From positions 1-64,000 of the forward strand of contig CACOVP010000004.1 of the NCBI GenBank assembly GCA_902630665.1: 64,000 bases of DNA, written 5' to 3'. The first letter of the stretch is position 1. The number at the start of each line of letters is the position of its first letter. The notes below the pieces were generated by a model. That model had not been told where the DNA came from. It ran no database searches and saw only the letters and a list, made by a program, of their open reading frames with translations. This DNA comes from an uncultured Pelagibacteraceae bacterium (GTDB lineage Bacteria > Pseudomonadota > Alphaproteobacteria > Pelagibacterales > Pelagibacteraceae). Below, one piece after another: positions 22,484-33,029 of the stretch. The translations under genes were made by a program, and so were the position numbers.

Positions 22484-23083
22484 GTGATTCTTTTTAAAAA
22501 AGTAATAATTATTTTAATTTTTTTAATTTTAAGTGCTTGTTCTTCAATACCAAAAAATACGCAGAATAGTTGTGCTATCTTTGAAGAAAGATATTTATGG
22601 TACAAACATTCAAAGGCTTCTTATGAAAAATGGGGGGCACCTATTCATCTGCAGCTAGCTTTTGTTAAAAAAGAAAGTGACTTTAATTGGCTTGCAAAAC
22701 CTCCAAGAACTAAATTATTCAAAGTAATTCCTTTTAAAAGACCTTCTTCCTCATTTGGATATTCTCAAGCAGTTAAGGGTACTTGGGAACAATATAAAAG
22801 AGAAACAAATAATCCACTAGCTACGAGAGCAAGATTTAAAGACTCAGTAGATTTTATAGGATGGTACATCCATAAAACTAATAAGATATTGAAAATTTCC
22901 AAAAAAGATCCTTACCGACAATATTTAGCTTATTACAAAGGTTGGGGAGATTATAAAAATTATTCAAAAGATAAAAAAGCTATTATATATGCAAAATCTG
23001 TTAAGGACATGGCAAAAAAATATAGAAAGCAATTAACGCTTTGCAAAAAAAATCTAGATAAAAAAAAATATATTATCTTTTAA
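22484..23083 (+). CDS. Lipoprotein with SLT-like (lytic transglycosylase) domain
   Basis: Lipobox LILSACSS; AFVKKESDFNWLAKPPRT, SSFGYSQAVKGTWEQYK; GTG start. Confidence 0.65.
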   Translation: MILFKKVIIILIFLILSACSSIPKNTQNSCAIFEERYLWYKHSKASYEKWGAPIHLQLAFVKKESDFNWLAKPPRTKLFKVIPFKRPSSSFGYSQAVKGTWEQYKRETNNPLATRARFKDSVDFIGWYIHKTNKILKISKKDPYRQYLAYYKGWGDYKNYSKDKKAIIYAKSVKDMAKKYRKQLTLCKKNLDKKKYIIF

Positions 23084-26000
23084 GCTGCTTTTGTAACTCA
23101 AGCTCAACAGCATCTATCCTCTTAGTTCCCTTTCCAACAATTGTGTAAACAGTAGGAATTACGTAAAGAGTAAAAAAAGTAGAGAATAACATTCCACCAA
23201 ATATTGTTATACCAACAGTTAATCGACTTGCAGCACCTGGTCCAGTTCCAAGAATAAGGGGTAAAACTCCAATAATAGTTGAGATACTTGTCATAAGAAT
23301 AGGCCTTAATCTAATAGCCGCTGCCTCAAAAACTGCAACTTCTAAATTTTTTCCTTCCTTCCTTAATTGATTTGCAAATTCCACAATTAAGATTCCATTT
23401 TTAGCTGAGAGACCGATTAGAATAATTAATGCTATTTGACTGTAAACATTTAATGAGGACCCTACTACTAGTAAACCAATTAATCCTCCAAGGATAGCCA
23501 TAGGCACAGTTAACATAATTGTCAGTGGATGCCTCCAACTCTCGAATTGAGCACTCATTGCTAAGTAAGCAGTTATTAATGCTAAAGCAAATATTACATA
23601 AAGTTCTGTGTTAGTTTTTTTATACTCTTCGCTTTCACCTTTATAAGCAATTCTTGCTTGAGGTGTGTTTTGTTCTACAACACCTACTAAAAACTTTAGA
23701 GCCTCATCAAGCGAATACTCTCCAACTAGTCTTGCCGAGATAGTAACTGCTTTTTGCCTATTGTATCTTGCTAAGAATGGAGATTGTCCCTCTTCATCGT
23801 ATGCAACTAAGTTTGATACAGACACAAGTTTTCCATTATTTTTAGATCTTACAAAAACTTTACTTATACTATCTGGCTCTTGTCTATCTTTAATATCACC
23901 TTGCAAAATTATAGAATATTCTTTTCCATCCCTTGTAAAGTTTGTAACTCTTTTAGAGCCAAAAATGGTCTCTATAGTTTTTCCAATATCTTCTGTCGAA
24001 ACCCCAAGATCAGCAGCTTTTTTTTGATCTATCTTTACATTTAATTGAGGTTTGTTTAGATCAAAGTCATCTTGAATAGAAGTAAGACCAGGATTTTTTC
24101 TTGCCTCTTTTTTAATTATCTCTTTCCACTCAATCAATTGTTCATATGTATTTCCCAAAACAACAAATTGCACTGGACTTTCTATTCCGCCAGTCCTTAT
24201 CCCCTGGGGCATTATTGGAAAAGCCAAAACACCCGGCACTCTTGCAATTTTTCCAAAAGACTCCCTCATTATTTCAACTCCGTGACGATCTCTTTTAGCC
24301 CAAGGCTCTAAAAGAACAATTATAAAACCACTATTTACTTGTTTGGCTGATTTTCCAAAACCTGGAACTCTCATGATTAATTTTCTATATTCACCTTTAC
24401 CTACACTTGGAAGCAACAATTCCTCAATTTCTTCTGCTCTATCTTTAGTAAAATTAAAACCAGATCCTTGTGGAGCTTTAACAATTACAAAAAATGCACC
24501 CCTATCTTCAGGAGCAATTAATTCTTTCTTAGCAAAATTAAAAAAAAATATTGTTAATGCAAGAGTACCTAATAAAAAAATAGTTATTGTTTTTCTTTTC
24601 TTTATCCAATTTAAAAGCGAAACTTTATAAAGATAAGTGAGATCTTTTAAAAACTTCTCAAATTTTAAAACAATTTTTGATTTTTGCATATCTTTCTGCA
24701 AAAATTTACTAGCTAACATTGGACTTAATGATAGCGCAACAAAGCTAGAAATAATCACAGCCGATGCAAGAGTAATTGCTGTTTGAGTAAAAAGAACTCC
24801 TGTAATTCCTTTAATAAAAATTAGAGGAATAAATACTGCTACTAACACAACAGTTGTAGCTATTATTGCAAACGATACCTGCTTAGCACCTTTGTAAGCT
24901 GCAATTAAAGGTGTATCGCCTAACTCTATTCTCCTCACTATATTTTCAAGCATCACAATTGCATCATCAACCACAATACCGATAGCTAGCACTAAAGCCA
25001 TTAAAGTAAAAAGATTAATTGAAAAATCAAAAATATAAATTGATAAAAAAGTTGAGATTAACGAAACAGGCAAAGCTATTAAAGGGACAACCAAAGCTCT
25101 TAGATTGCCTAGAAAAAGATAAATAATAATAGTTACCAATATTAATGCAATGATAAGCGTTTTATAAACTTCTTTAATAGCAGATTTTATATAATTACTT
25201 CTATCAAATGAAACTTCAAGGGTAGTACCTGGCGGCAAGCTAGGTTTTAATTCTTTTATCTTTTTTTTGATACCATTAGCAACAGCAATGGTGTTTGCAT
25301 CAGATTGTTGATATATCCCTATACCAACAACTTGCTTTCCATTACCTTTAAAAAGAGTTCTAGTTGACTCAGCTCCTAATTCTATTCTTGAAACATCTGA
25401 CAAGGTTATTATTGAACCATCCTTAGCTCTTTTTAGAGGTAGATTTTTATAATTCTCTACTTCTTTATAAGCTTTATCGAGTTTTATAGTTAGATCGATA
25501 TCCCTCGACTCAATTCGTCCAGCCGGGAACTCTGTATTTTCTCTTCTGAGAACCGTCTCAACTTCTTGAGTAGTAAGATCTCTTGCAGCTAAAGCTATTG
25601 GATCTAACCAAACTCTTAGTGAAAGTTCTCTTTGACCACCCAGGCGTACTCTGCCTACGCCATCAACAGTAGAGAAAGTATCAGTTAAATATCTATCAGC
25701 GTAATCAGTTAATTCTAAATCAGTCATTGTTTCAGAGTTAAAAGACAACCACATAGTAGTTCTCATGCCTGCACTTTGTTTAAAAATTTCAGGTTGTTCC
25801 GCACCTTCAGGTAAATTATCTAGCACTCTAGATACAGAGCTTCTTACATCGTTAGCAACGTCATCTAAGTCTAAACTCGTCTCAAATGTTAGCGTAATTC
25901 TTGAGCTTTCATCCTCACTAAATGAGTCTATTGTTTCTAGCCCAGGCGTTCCTCCTACAAAATCTTCAATTTTTTGAGTTATTTGAGTATCAACAATTTC

Positions 26001-26168
26001 TGCCGATGCACCTCTATACTCAGTTTGAATAGTTACTACAGGAGGCTGCACATCAGGTAGTTCATCAGTTGGAATTTCTTGAAAAGTTACAAGACCAAAT
26101 ATCACTAATACTAAGCTCATTACTGAGGCTACGACAGGTCTTTTTATAGATAAGTCTGTTAAAAACAT
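23073..26168 (-). CDS. RND family efflux transporter permease
   Basis: MFLTDLSIKRPVVASVMSLVLVIFGLV; AIGIVVDDAIVMLENI. Confidence 0.95.
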   Translation of the reverse strand: MFLTDLSIKRPVVASVMSLVLVIFGLVTFQEIPTDELPDVQPPVVTIQTEYRGASAEIVDTQITQKIEDFVGGTPGLETIDSFSEDESSRITLTFETSLDLDDVANDVRSSVSRVLDNLPEGAEQPEIFKQSAGMRTTMWLSFNSETMTDLELTDYADRYLTDTFSTVDGVGRVRLGGQRELSLRVWLDPIALAARDLTTQEVETVLRRENTEFPAGRIESRDIDLTIKLDKAYKEVENYKNLPLKRAKDGSIITLSDVSRIELGAESTRTLFKGNGKQVVGIGIYQQSDANTIAVANGIKKKIKELKPSLPPGTTLEVSFDRSNYIKSAIKEVYKTLIIALILVTIIIYLFLGNLRALVVPLIALPVSLISTFLSIYIFDFSINLFTLMALVLAIGIVVDDAIVMLENIVRRIELGDTPLIAAYKGAKQVSFAIIATTVVLVAVFIPLIFIKGITGVLFTQTAITLASAVIISSFVALSLSPMLASKFLQKDMQKSKIVLKFEKFLKDLTYLYKVSLLNWIKKRKTITIFLLGTLALTIFFFNFAKKELIAPEDRGAFFVIVKAPQGSGFNFTKDRAEEIEELLLPSVGKGEYRKLIMRVPGFGKSAKQVNSGFIIVLLEPWAKRDRHGVEIMRESFGKIARVPGVLAFPIMPQGIRTGGIESPVQFVVLGNTYEQLIEWKEIIKKEARKNPGLTSIQDDFDLNKPQLNVKIDQKKAADLGVSTEDIGKTIETIFGSKRVTNFTRDGKEYSIILQGDIKDRQEPDSISKVFVRSKNNGKLVSVSNLVAYDEEGQSPFLARYNRQKAVTISARLVGEYSLDEALKFLVGVVEQNTPQARIAYKGESEEYKKTNTELYVIFALALITAYLAMSAQFESWRHPLTIMLTVPMAILGGLIGLLVVGSSLNVYSQIALIILIGLSAKNGILIVEFANQLRKEGKNLEVAVFEAAAIRLRPILMTSISTIIGVLPLILGTGPGAASRLTVGITIFGGMLFSTFFTLYVIPTVYTIVGKGTKRIDAVELELQKQLKR

Positions 26169-27041
26169 TTAATTTCTTGGATTTATAATTTTGATTTTAG
26201 CATTATTTCTTACTTTTGAGACGCCCTCTGTAATAACAAGATCACCTTCATTTATACCTGATACAACAGAAACTTTTCCAAAATTTCTTTTACCAATTTC
26301 AATATTTTTTTTTTCAGCAGTTTCGTTACTTACAGTGTAAACAAAAGCTGTACTACCTTGAATCGTTACTGCACTTTCAGGAACACCAATTTGGTTAATT
26401 TCGTCGTAGATAATTTTTACCGTCATTAGTTGCCCTGGAATGATTTCAAAATTTGAATTATCAACTAAAACTCTGGATAAAATTGATCTTGTAGAAGGAT
26501 CTATTCTTGAGCTAATTGTTTGAATTTTTCCTTTAAAAGCTTTTTTAAATGCTGAACTTGTTATTTCTGCTTTTAATCCTGGTTTAAGTATACTTACATA
26601 ATTCTCTGGAACTTTTATATCTATTACTATTTTTTTTAAGTCATCCAAAGTTATTATTAAACTCTCTGAACCCAAAACTCCTTGGGCAATTTCTCTTTTC
26701 CCTAATTTACCCGCAAAATCTGCAATAATTTCTTCTCCGCTTGTAAGCCTAAGGATAATTTCACCTTTTTTTACAAATCTATTATCAATGTTTAATTTTC
26801 CAGCAACTTCATTAGTTTTTATTCTATAAGTTTTTGAATTTTGCGCTAATGCTGTTCCAAAAGTTTCTATACTTTTGTAAAACAGAGATCGTTCAACTTT
26901 TTCAACAATTACTCCTGGCGCAGGCCTTACACTAAATTTTTTTTTAAAGTGTAAACCAATAAAATGTCTTGCAGCAATAATTGCAAAAATAGCAATAAAG
27001 AAAATAATTAAAAATACTTTTAATTTGGATGATGCTCTCAT
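26169..27041 (-). CDS. RND efflux membrane fusion protein
   Basis: N-terminal TM, HlyD/MFP-like domains, adjacent to the RND pump. Confidence 0.88.
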   Translation of the reverse strand: MRASSKLKVFLIIFFIAIFAIIAARHFIGLHFKKKFSVRPAPGVIVEKVERSLFYKSIETFGTALAQNSKTYRIKTNEVAGKLNIDNRFVKKGEIILRLTSGEEIIADFAGKLGKREIAQGVLGSESLIITLDDLKKIVIDIKVPENYVSILKPGLKAEITSSAFKKAFKGKIQTISSRIDPSTRSILSRVLVDNSNFEIIPGQLMTVKIIYDEINQIGVPESAVTIQGSTAFVYTVSNETAEKKNIEIGKRNFGKVSVVSGINEGDLVITEGVSKVRNNAKIKIINPRN

Positions 27042-27044
27042 TTT

Positions 27045-27860
27045 TTATTCTAATCCGTACTCTGACCATGAGCCGTCATAGATAGTAGGTTTTTTACCAC
27101 TTATGATAGAATTAGCCAGCCCTAAAATACATGCTGTTACTCCAGATCCACATGTAAAAGCTATATCTTTATCTTTATCTATTTTATTTTGATCAAAAAT
27201 CTTTATTAATTCCTCTTTTTTTTTAAAGGTTCGATCTTCATTTAAAAGTAATTGAAAAGGTAAATTTTTAGACCCTTCTATGTGACCACTTTTTAATCCT
27301 TTTCTAGGCTCAGGAACCAAACCCAAAAATCTTTCTTTGCTTCTAGCATCTATTAACTGAAATTTTTTATCTAATATGTTTTTTTTAACTTGAGTCTTAT
27401 TAATTACCATAGATAAATTTTCCTTAGCTTCGTAATTAGTTTTTGAGATTTTTATAACTTCTTTTGAAACACCTCTATTTTCCTTTAACCATTTCGTAAA
27501 ATTTCCGTCTAAAACAGAAACTAGATCAGCATTATGTCCAAAGTAAATAAAAGTATACCAAACTCTACATGAACTGAAGACATCTGAGTTATCATAAATA
27601 ATTATATGATCAGAATTATTTATCCCTAAATTTGAAACAATGCTTTCCCACTCTTTATTTGAAGGAAGCATATGGGGTAATGAAGAATTTTGCTTTGAAT
27701 TTTTATCAATATCAAAGAATATTGAGTTCTTTATATGATTTTCTTCAAACTCCTCTTTGGCATTTCTACCTGAGTTAGGCAAACACCAGGTAGCATCTAA
27801 TATTTTAACTTTATTGATATTTTTTTCTAGCCATTCTGTAGTAACAAGCTGTTTCATCAT
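27045..27860 (-). CDS. sseA: Thiosulfate/3-mercaptopyruvate sulfurtransferase
   Basis: Tandem rhodanese domains, AFTCGSGVTACILGLA. Confidence 0.92.
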   Translation of the reverse strand: MMKQLVTTEWLEKNINKVKILDATWCLPNSGRNAKEEFEENHIKNSIFFDIDKNSKQNSSLPHMLPSNKEWESIVSNLGINNSDHIIIYDNSDVFSSCRVWYTFIYFGHNADLVSVLDGNFTKWLKENRGVSKEVIKISKTNYEAKENLSMVINKTQVKKNILDKKFQLIDARSKERFLGLVPEPRKGLKSGHIEGSKNLPFQLLLNEDRTFKKKEELIKIFDQNKIDKDKDIAFTCGSGVTACILGLANSIISGKKPTIYDGSWSEYGLE

Positions 27861-28303
27861 CTATTTTTTTCTAAGTATTTTTGATGATATTCTTCTGCTT
27901 TACAATAATTTTTGAGCCGAGAAATATTAGTTTGAATTTTTCCATTAAGCTCCTTATTAAAAATTTCTAAAATTTCTTTTGCCTCAGCTTTTTGAATGTC
28001 GTCCTCATAAAATATTTCACTTCTATATTGAGTTCCAACATCAGGATATTGCATATCTTTTTGAGTAGGATCGTGCATTTTGAAAAATAAATCTAAAATT
28101 TTTTTAAAGGAAATTAATTTTTCATCAAAAGTGAGTCTTACAACTTCTGCATGACCAGTGTCACCTTTACATACTTCTTCATATGTAACTTTATCGGATA
28201 ATCCACCGGCATAGCCGACTTCTGTTTCAATTATACCCGGCTTATTTTTGAAGTTTTCCTCAGGTTTCCAAAAACAGCCAAGAGCAAGTGTACATTTCTT
28301 CAT
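27857..28303 (-). CDS. msrA: Peptide-methionine (S)-S-oxide reductase
   Basis: TLALGCFWKPEENFKNKPGIIETEVGYAGG, AEEYHQKYLEK. Confidence 0.95.
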   Translation of the reverse strand: MKKCTLALGCFWKPEENFKNKPGIIETEVGYAGGLSDKVTYEEVCKGDTGHAEVVRLTFDEKLISFKKILDLFFKMHDPTQKDMQYPDVGTQYRSEIFYEDDIQKAEAKEILEIFNKELNGKIQTNISRLKNYCKAEEYHQKYLEKNR

Positions 28304-28336
28304 AAAGTAATTATATAGAGTTGTGAGGATATTAAA

Positions 28337-29215
28337 TTGTTAGCACGAAATCAATTAGGCGTATTGTACGGGATAGCATCTGTGGCATGTTTTGCTATGA
28401 TGGATGCTTGTGTAAAATGGTTAGATCAGTTTCCCGTAGGTGAAGTGTTATTTGCAAGATTTTTTTTTGGTTTGATACCAATTTTAATGCTTGTACCTAA
28501 AAATGAATTTAAAACTTTTTATAAAACTACTAGACCTAAATTACATGCTTTCAGAGCTGTAACAGGAACCTTAGCGATAATTGCACTTTTTATTGCTTTA
28601 AGAGAGATACCTTTAGCAGATGTAGTAAGTTTGACTTTTGGAGGGCCAATCTTCGTTACTTTAGGTTCAATATTTTTTTTATCCGAAAAAGTGGGTATCA
28701 GAAGATGGTCTGCAGTTTTCATTGGGTTTATTGGAATGTTAATGATTGTTAAACCAGCTTATGAAGAATTAAATATTTACTACTTATTTCCAATAATTTT
28801 TTGTATTTTCTTTGCATGCGTAGCCCTAAGCATAAGAAGCTTATCATCTACCGAGCCTAATTATAGAATTGCTTTATACTTTTCTTTACTAAGCATGGTA
28901 GTTGGTTTAGCAACACTTCCTTTTGGCTGGATCATGCCATCAAAATTTGAACTATTTCTTCTTATTTTTACAGGAATAATTGGTTCAGTTGCAAATATTT
29001 TACTTACCGTGTCCCTAAGAATTGCTGAAGCATCACTAGTTACACCAACAAAATATTTGAATTTAGTATTTGCAATTTTATTAGGATATTTCATTTGGGG
29101 TGAAATACCAAAAGTGCTAACTCTTTTGGGCGCTGGTTTAATTATTGTAAGTTCTGTAATTATTTTTATGAGAGAGTCTCAACTTAAAAAACAAGTTGTA
29201 AGTCCAAGACCGTGA
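28337..29215 (+). CDS. EamA/DMT family transporter
   Basis: About 10 TM segments, duplicated EamA pattern; TTG start. Confidence 0.85.
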   Translation: MLARNQLGVLYGIASVACFAMMDACVKWLDQFPVGEVLFARFFFGLIPILMLVPKNEFKTFYKTTRPKLHAFRAVTGTLAIIALFIALREIPLADVVSLTFGGPIFVTLGSIFFLSEKVGIRRWSAVFIGFIGMLMIVKPAYEELNIYYLFPIIFCIFFACVALSIRSLSSTEPNYRIALYFSLLSMVVGLATLPFGWIMPSKFELFLLIFTGIIGSVANILLTVSLRIAEASLVTPTKYLNLVFAILLGYFIWGEIPKVLTLLGAGLIIVSSVIIFMRESQLKKQVVSPRP

Positions 29216-29835
29216 GTAAATATCCAAGTTACTGGTCAAATGCAGTTAAAACTTTGTCTAAAAGAGATAAAGTTTTAAAAAAACTTATCATTAAATACAA
29301 TGATAAATTTTTGACTACCAGAAAAGATATTTTTTACTCTTTATGTAAAAGTATAATCGGTCAGCAGATAAGTGTATCAGCTGCTAATTCAGTATTTAAA
29401 AAATTTCAAAATAAAACTAAAAGAATTAATCCATTAAAAGTATCAAAATTATCAATATCTCAACTTAAATCCTGCGGTCTAAGTAGACAAAAAGCTTTGG
29501 GAATAAAAGAATTGTCAATTAAATTTGTAAATAAAGAATTTGATCCAAAATTAATCAAAAACATGAATGACGAGGAAGCTATACAGTACTTATCATCTTT
29601 AAGACAAATAGGTAGATGGAGTGCAGAAATGATTTTACTATTTACCTATAATCGATCTAATATTTGGCCTTTACAAGATATAGGTTTATTAAGAGCAATA
29701 TCTAATAATTATAAAAAAAAATATTTTCCACCAAAAAGTTTTTTAAATAAACTTTATAAAAAATTCACGCCTTATTGTTCAGTTGCTACTTGGTATCTTT
29801 GGCGAAGTATTGACGATGAACCAATCCAATATTAG
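29212..29835 (+). CDS. DNA-3-methyladenine glycosylase II-like (HhH-GPD)
   Basis: SIIGQQISVSAANSVFKKF, LRQIGRWSAEMILLF. Confidence 0.88.
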   Translation: MSKYPSYWSNAVKTLSKRDKVLKKLIIKYNDKFLTTRKDIFYSLCKSIIGQQISVSAANSVFKKFQNKTKRINPLKVSKLSISQLKSCGLSRQKALGIKELSIKFVNKEFDPKLIKNMNDEEAIQYLSSLRQIGRWSAEMILLFTYNRSNIWPLQDIGLLRAISNNYKKKYFPPKSFLNKLYKKFTPYCSVATWYLWRSIDDEPIQY

Positions 29836-30119
29836 GTGCCTTCAATCGTTTGATGTTGACGTTCAGCGTAGCCCTCAAGAATAGAATGTGCATCTTGATA
29901 TTCTTTTGAATTATAAAAGTTATTAGCCTCATCATAGGATGAAAATTCAATTACAACTGTTCTTGGAGATTTATCACCTTCATTTGATGTAGATCTACCA
30001 CCTCTAATTAAAAATTTTCCCTTATATTTTTCAACAGCTGTTCTAGCTTTCACAGCATATTCTTTTAGCTTTTCCTCGTTACTTATATTTTTATAAACAC
30101 AAACTACATATCCTTTCAT
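29832..30119 (-). CDS. DUF1330 family protein
   Basis: KGYVVCVYKN...FLIRGGRS...VVIEFSSYDEANNFYNSKEYQDA. Confidence 0.85.
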   Translation of the reverse strand: MKGYVVCVYKNISNEEKLKEYAVKARTAVEKYKGKFLIRGGRSTSNEGDKSPRTVVIEFSSYDEANNFYNSKEYQDAHSILEGYAERQHQTIEGT

Positions 30120-30152
30120 TTACAACTCCTTAAAAATAATTTAGTTTTCTTC

Positions 30153-30680
30153 ATGGCAAATAAACTTATTATTGATTGGAAAGAGTATAATCTAATCGTA
30201 GAAAAGTTAGCAATACAAATTCATGATAGTGGCTTTAAACCTAACCTACTTATTGGTATTGCAAGAGGCGGTCTTCCAATCACTGATGTCTTAAGTCGTG
30301 TTTTTAAGTTAAAATGTGCTTATCTTGCTGTAGAGTCATACTCTGGAGAAGGCACAGAAGATCAGCAAGGGGATTTAGTTTTTTCAAGAGAAATGAGCTC
30401 CACCGTTCAAGAAATGAAAGGGAACATTCTTTTATGTGATGATTTATCTGATACAGGGGTTACGCTAAATAAAAGTATTGATTGGTTAAAAAAATACCCA
30501 CCTCTTAAAGGAAATATAAAAGAAATTAAAACTGCTGTACTTTGGAAAAAAAAAGACTCAACTTTTGAACCAGATTTTTGCGCACAAAGGTTAGAGAGTA
30601 ATCCATGGATAGTCCAACCATTCGAGCATTACGAGGAACTAAGAGTCGAAGATTTAATAAAGAAACATCAGAAGAATTAA
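30153..30680 (+). CDS. Purine phosphoribosyltransferase family protein
   Basis: PRPP motif NILLCDDLSDTGVTLNKS; ARGGLPITDVLS. Confidence 0.85.
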   Translation: MANKLIIDWKEYNLIVEKLAIQIHDSGFKPNLLIGIARGGLPITDVLSRVFKLKCAYLAVESYSGEGTEDQQGDLVFSREMSSTVQEMKGNILLCDDLSDTGVTLNKSIDWLKKYPPLKGNIKEIKTAVLWKKKDSTFEPDFCAQRLESNPWIVQPFEHYEELRVEDLIKKHQKN

Positions 30681-30701
30681 GGGCCAGAATAAACTGGCCC
30701 T
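30680..30701. terminator. Intrinsic terminator between convergent genes
   Basis: AGGGCCAG-AATAAA-CTGGCCCT followed by AAAATTTTT. Confidence 0.85.
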
Positions 30702-30708
30702 AAAATTT

Positions 30709-32019
30709 TTAGGCTACGTAAAAACTAATTACGCTAAATACTGCGATTACCCATATAGCAGGAGAGGTTTTTCCAAATTTTCCTGTAAATATTTGAATTA
30801 ATGCATATGAAATAAATGCAAGAGCGATACCGTTACTGATACTATATGTTAACGGCATTGTTATCATTGCAACCACTGCTGGGCCTGACTCAGCGATATC
30901 ATCCCACTCAATATCAGTGATATTTCTAACGAATAATATTGCTACGTACAACAATGCTGCACCATCTATTTCTTTTGGCAAACTTGTAGCGAGCGGTGAA
31001 AAGAATAAACAAGCTAGGAATAAAACTCCTATTACAAGTGAAGTCATTCCAGTTCTGCCTCCAGCTTTTACTCCTGCGCCTGACTCAACATAACTAGTTA
31101 CAGTTGTTGTCCCCATCATTGCTCCAGCAACTGTGCCCACACTATCAGATAACATTGCTTTGTTGATGTCTTGCACCTTACCTTTTTTATCAACTTTGCC
31201 TGCTACATTAGCAACAGAAGTTAATGTTCCTGCTGTATCGAAAAAGTCTATGAACAATAAAGTAAAAACTATTGAAGCCATACCTGCAGTAAGCGCTGCT
31301 TTAAGATCAAAATCAAATAAGTATGTCATTGGCGGAATTGAACCAACAACACCATTAAATTTTGCTAAACCAGTAGCCCAAGCTATTATACTAAATAAAA
31401 GGATACCAATTATAATGTTCCCTCTTATCTTCATCTTTTCTAGAACAATCATAAAGACAAAAGTTAAACATCCAAGAAGCACTAAAGGATTTTTAATGTC
31501 ACCTAAAGTAACTAGTGTGACTGGATGGTCCCCTACCACTCCCATAATTTCTAAACCAATAATAGCTAAAAATAATCCTATCCCAGCACCAATTCCTAGT
31601 TTTAAACTTCTTGGAATCGAATTAATCAACCACGCTCTCAAAGGTGTAAGTGATATTGCTAAGAAAATAATTCCAGCTACTAACACAGCACCTAATGCTG
31701 CTTGCGGTGTGTATCCCATTCCTGCAACTACTCCGTATGCAACAAATGCATTTATACCCATACCTGGCGCCAAACCAATAGGCCAAGTTTTTCCGTAAAA
31801 TGCCATGATGAAACACGCAAGTGCTGTAGCTAATATTGTTGCAGTAAATACTGCTCCAAAATCAAAAAAACCCTTTTCTGTTCCGGCAAATTCTCCAGAT
31901 AAGATAAAGGGATTTAAAAACATGATGTATGCCATTGTAAGGAAAGTAGTCACACCAGCTATTACCTCAGTTTTAAAATTTGTTTTATGTTTTCTATATT
32001 CGAAATATTTTTCCATCAT
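30709..32019 (-). CDS. NCS2 family purine permease (AzgA/PbuG-like)
   Basis: YFEYRKHKTNFKTEVIAGVTTFLTMAYIMFLNP; LFIDFFDTAGTLTSVA. Confidence 0.92.
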   Translation of the reverse strand: MMEKYFEYRKHKTNFKTEVIAGVTTFLTMAYIMFLNPFILSGEFAGTEKGFFDFGAVFTATILATALACFIMAFYGKTWPIGLAPGMGINAFVAYGVVAGMGYTPQAALGAVLVAGIIFLAISLTPLRAWLINSIPRSLKLGIGAGIGLFLAIIGLEIMGVVGDHPVTLVTLGDIKNPLVLLGCLTFVFMIVLEKMKIRGNIIIGILLFSIIAWATGLAKFNGVVGSIPPMTYLFDFDLKAALTAGMASIVFTLLFIDFFDTAGTLTSVANVAGKVDKKGKVQDINKAMLSDSVGTVAGAMMGTTTVTSYVESGAGVKAGGRTGMTSLVIGVLFLACLFFSPLATSLPKEIDGAALLYVAILFVRNITDIEWDDIAESGPAVVAMITMPLTYSISNGIALAFISYALIQIFTGKFGKTSPAIWVIAVFSVISFYVA

Positions 32020-32153
32020 AAAATAAAACCTCCGTTGAAGTTTATTACTCTATATAAGTGTTAAAATCTTAACTAAATCTCTAATATCTCCATCGATTCA
32101 ACTAATAGTAAATGTATCTGTTTATAACTTTTCGTTATAAAATAAGGATTAGA

Positions 32154-32459
32154 ATGAAAAATTTTTTTTTTACAATTTTATACACACTATTTTTAATTTT
32201 TTTGACTGGGTGTCAAACCGTCTCAAAAAAAATTGAAGATACGACATCTAAAGAAGAGCAAGAATTAAGCAAATGGTTAAATAAACCAGAAGAAGATCTT
32301 AAAATTTTTTATGGCCAGCCTGATAAAATTGAATTTTTAAAAACAAGAAATAGAAATTACGTCTATATAACTGAAAAATATAAAATTAAGTGTGAGCGTA
32401 AGTTTGAGGTAAATCCAAGGAATATTGTGGTTGGTTTTAGCAGTAAAAACTGTTTTTAA
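32154..32459 (+). CDS. Small putative lipoprotein
   Basis: Start MKNFFFTILYTLFLIFLTGC (lipobox); ORF track begins upstream at 32112. Confidence 0.6.
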   Translation: MKNFFFTILYTLFLIFLTGCQTVSKKIEDTTSKEEQELSKWLNKPEEDLKIFYGQPDKIEFLKTRNRNYVYITEKYKIKCERKFEVNPRNIVVGFSSKNCF

Positions 32460-32464
32460 TTACC

Positions 32465-32484
32465 TGCGGAGTAAATACTCCGCA
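32465..32484. terminator. Hairpin terminator between convergent genes
   Basis: TGCGGAGT-AAAT-ACTCCGCA between the lipoprotein and hsp20. Confidence 0.6.
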
Positions 32485-32496
32485 AGTAAGGTAAAC

Positions 32497-32940
32497 TTAT
32501 TTTATTTCAATAAGTCTTTTTTTCTTTATTTCTGGGATGATTTTTTCACAAGAAATAGTTAGTAAACCATCTTTGAGCTCGGCACCATTCACTTTAACAT
32601 CATCTGCAATTGTGAACGATCTAGCAAAAGATCTTTGCGATATTCCTCTATGAATAACTTCATCACCTTCTTTTTCTTCAGTTCTTTTAACATCTTTTGT
32701 TTTTACGGTTAAAAGATTATCTTCATATTCAACTTCAACATCATTTTTGTTAAAGCCAGCAACTGCTAATTCAATAGCATACTTATCTTTGCCTGCTTTT
32801 CGGATGTTGTATGGCGGGTAATTACTTTGCACAGCAAGACTGCCATTCCCTAACATTGACTCGAATTGGTCAAACATGTCATCGAATCCAATGCTGAAAG
32901 GTCTAAGTGAATTAAAGATCGATAGATCCTTACTTGTCAT
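32497..32940 (-). CDS. Hsp20/IbpA small heat shock protein (start revised to 32940)
   Basis: Alpha-crystallin domain NDVEVEYEDNLLTVKTK; AGGAGG SD just upstream of MTSKDLSIFNSLRPFSIGFDDMFDQFE. Confidence 0.92.
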   Translation of the reverse strand: MTSKDLSIFNSLRPFSIGFDDMFDQFESMLGNGSLAVQSNYPPYNIRKAGKDKYAIELAVAGFNKNDVEVEYEDNLLTVKTKDVKRTEEKEGDEVIHRGISQRSFARSFTIADDVKVNGAELKDGLLTISCEKIIPEIKKKRLIEIK

Positions 32941-32990
32941 ATATCCTCCTTTGTTAGCAAGGTTTATGTCAGCCCCATTTGGCAACCGAC
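32941..32990 (-). promoter_or_regulatory. Candidate ROSE-like RNA thermometer in the hsp20 5'UTR
   Basis: mRNA CCUUGCU-AACAA-AGGAGG pairs over the SD with a bulged G; a second helix GUCGG...CUGAC upstream. Confidence 0.65.
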
Positions 32991-33029
32991 AAAAAAGATA
33001 TGGGTATTATTTTTATTTTTTCAAGATTG

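Noticed and set aside
23665-24630. Three + strand ORFs (120, 79, 95 aa)
   Set aside because: Antisense to the RND permease gene, low-complexity composition, no RBS
31133-31798. 221-aa + strand ORF
   Set aside because: Antisense shadow of the clearly coding NCS2 permease; no recognisable domain
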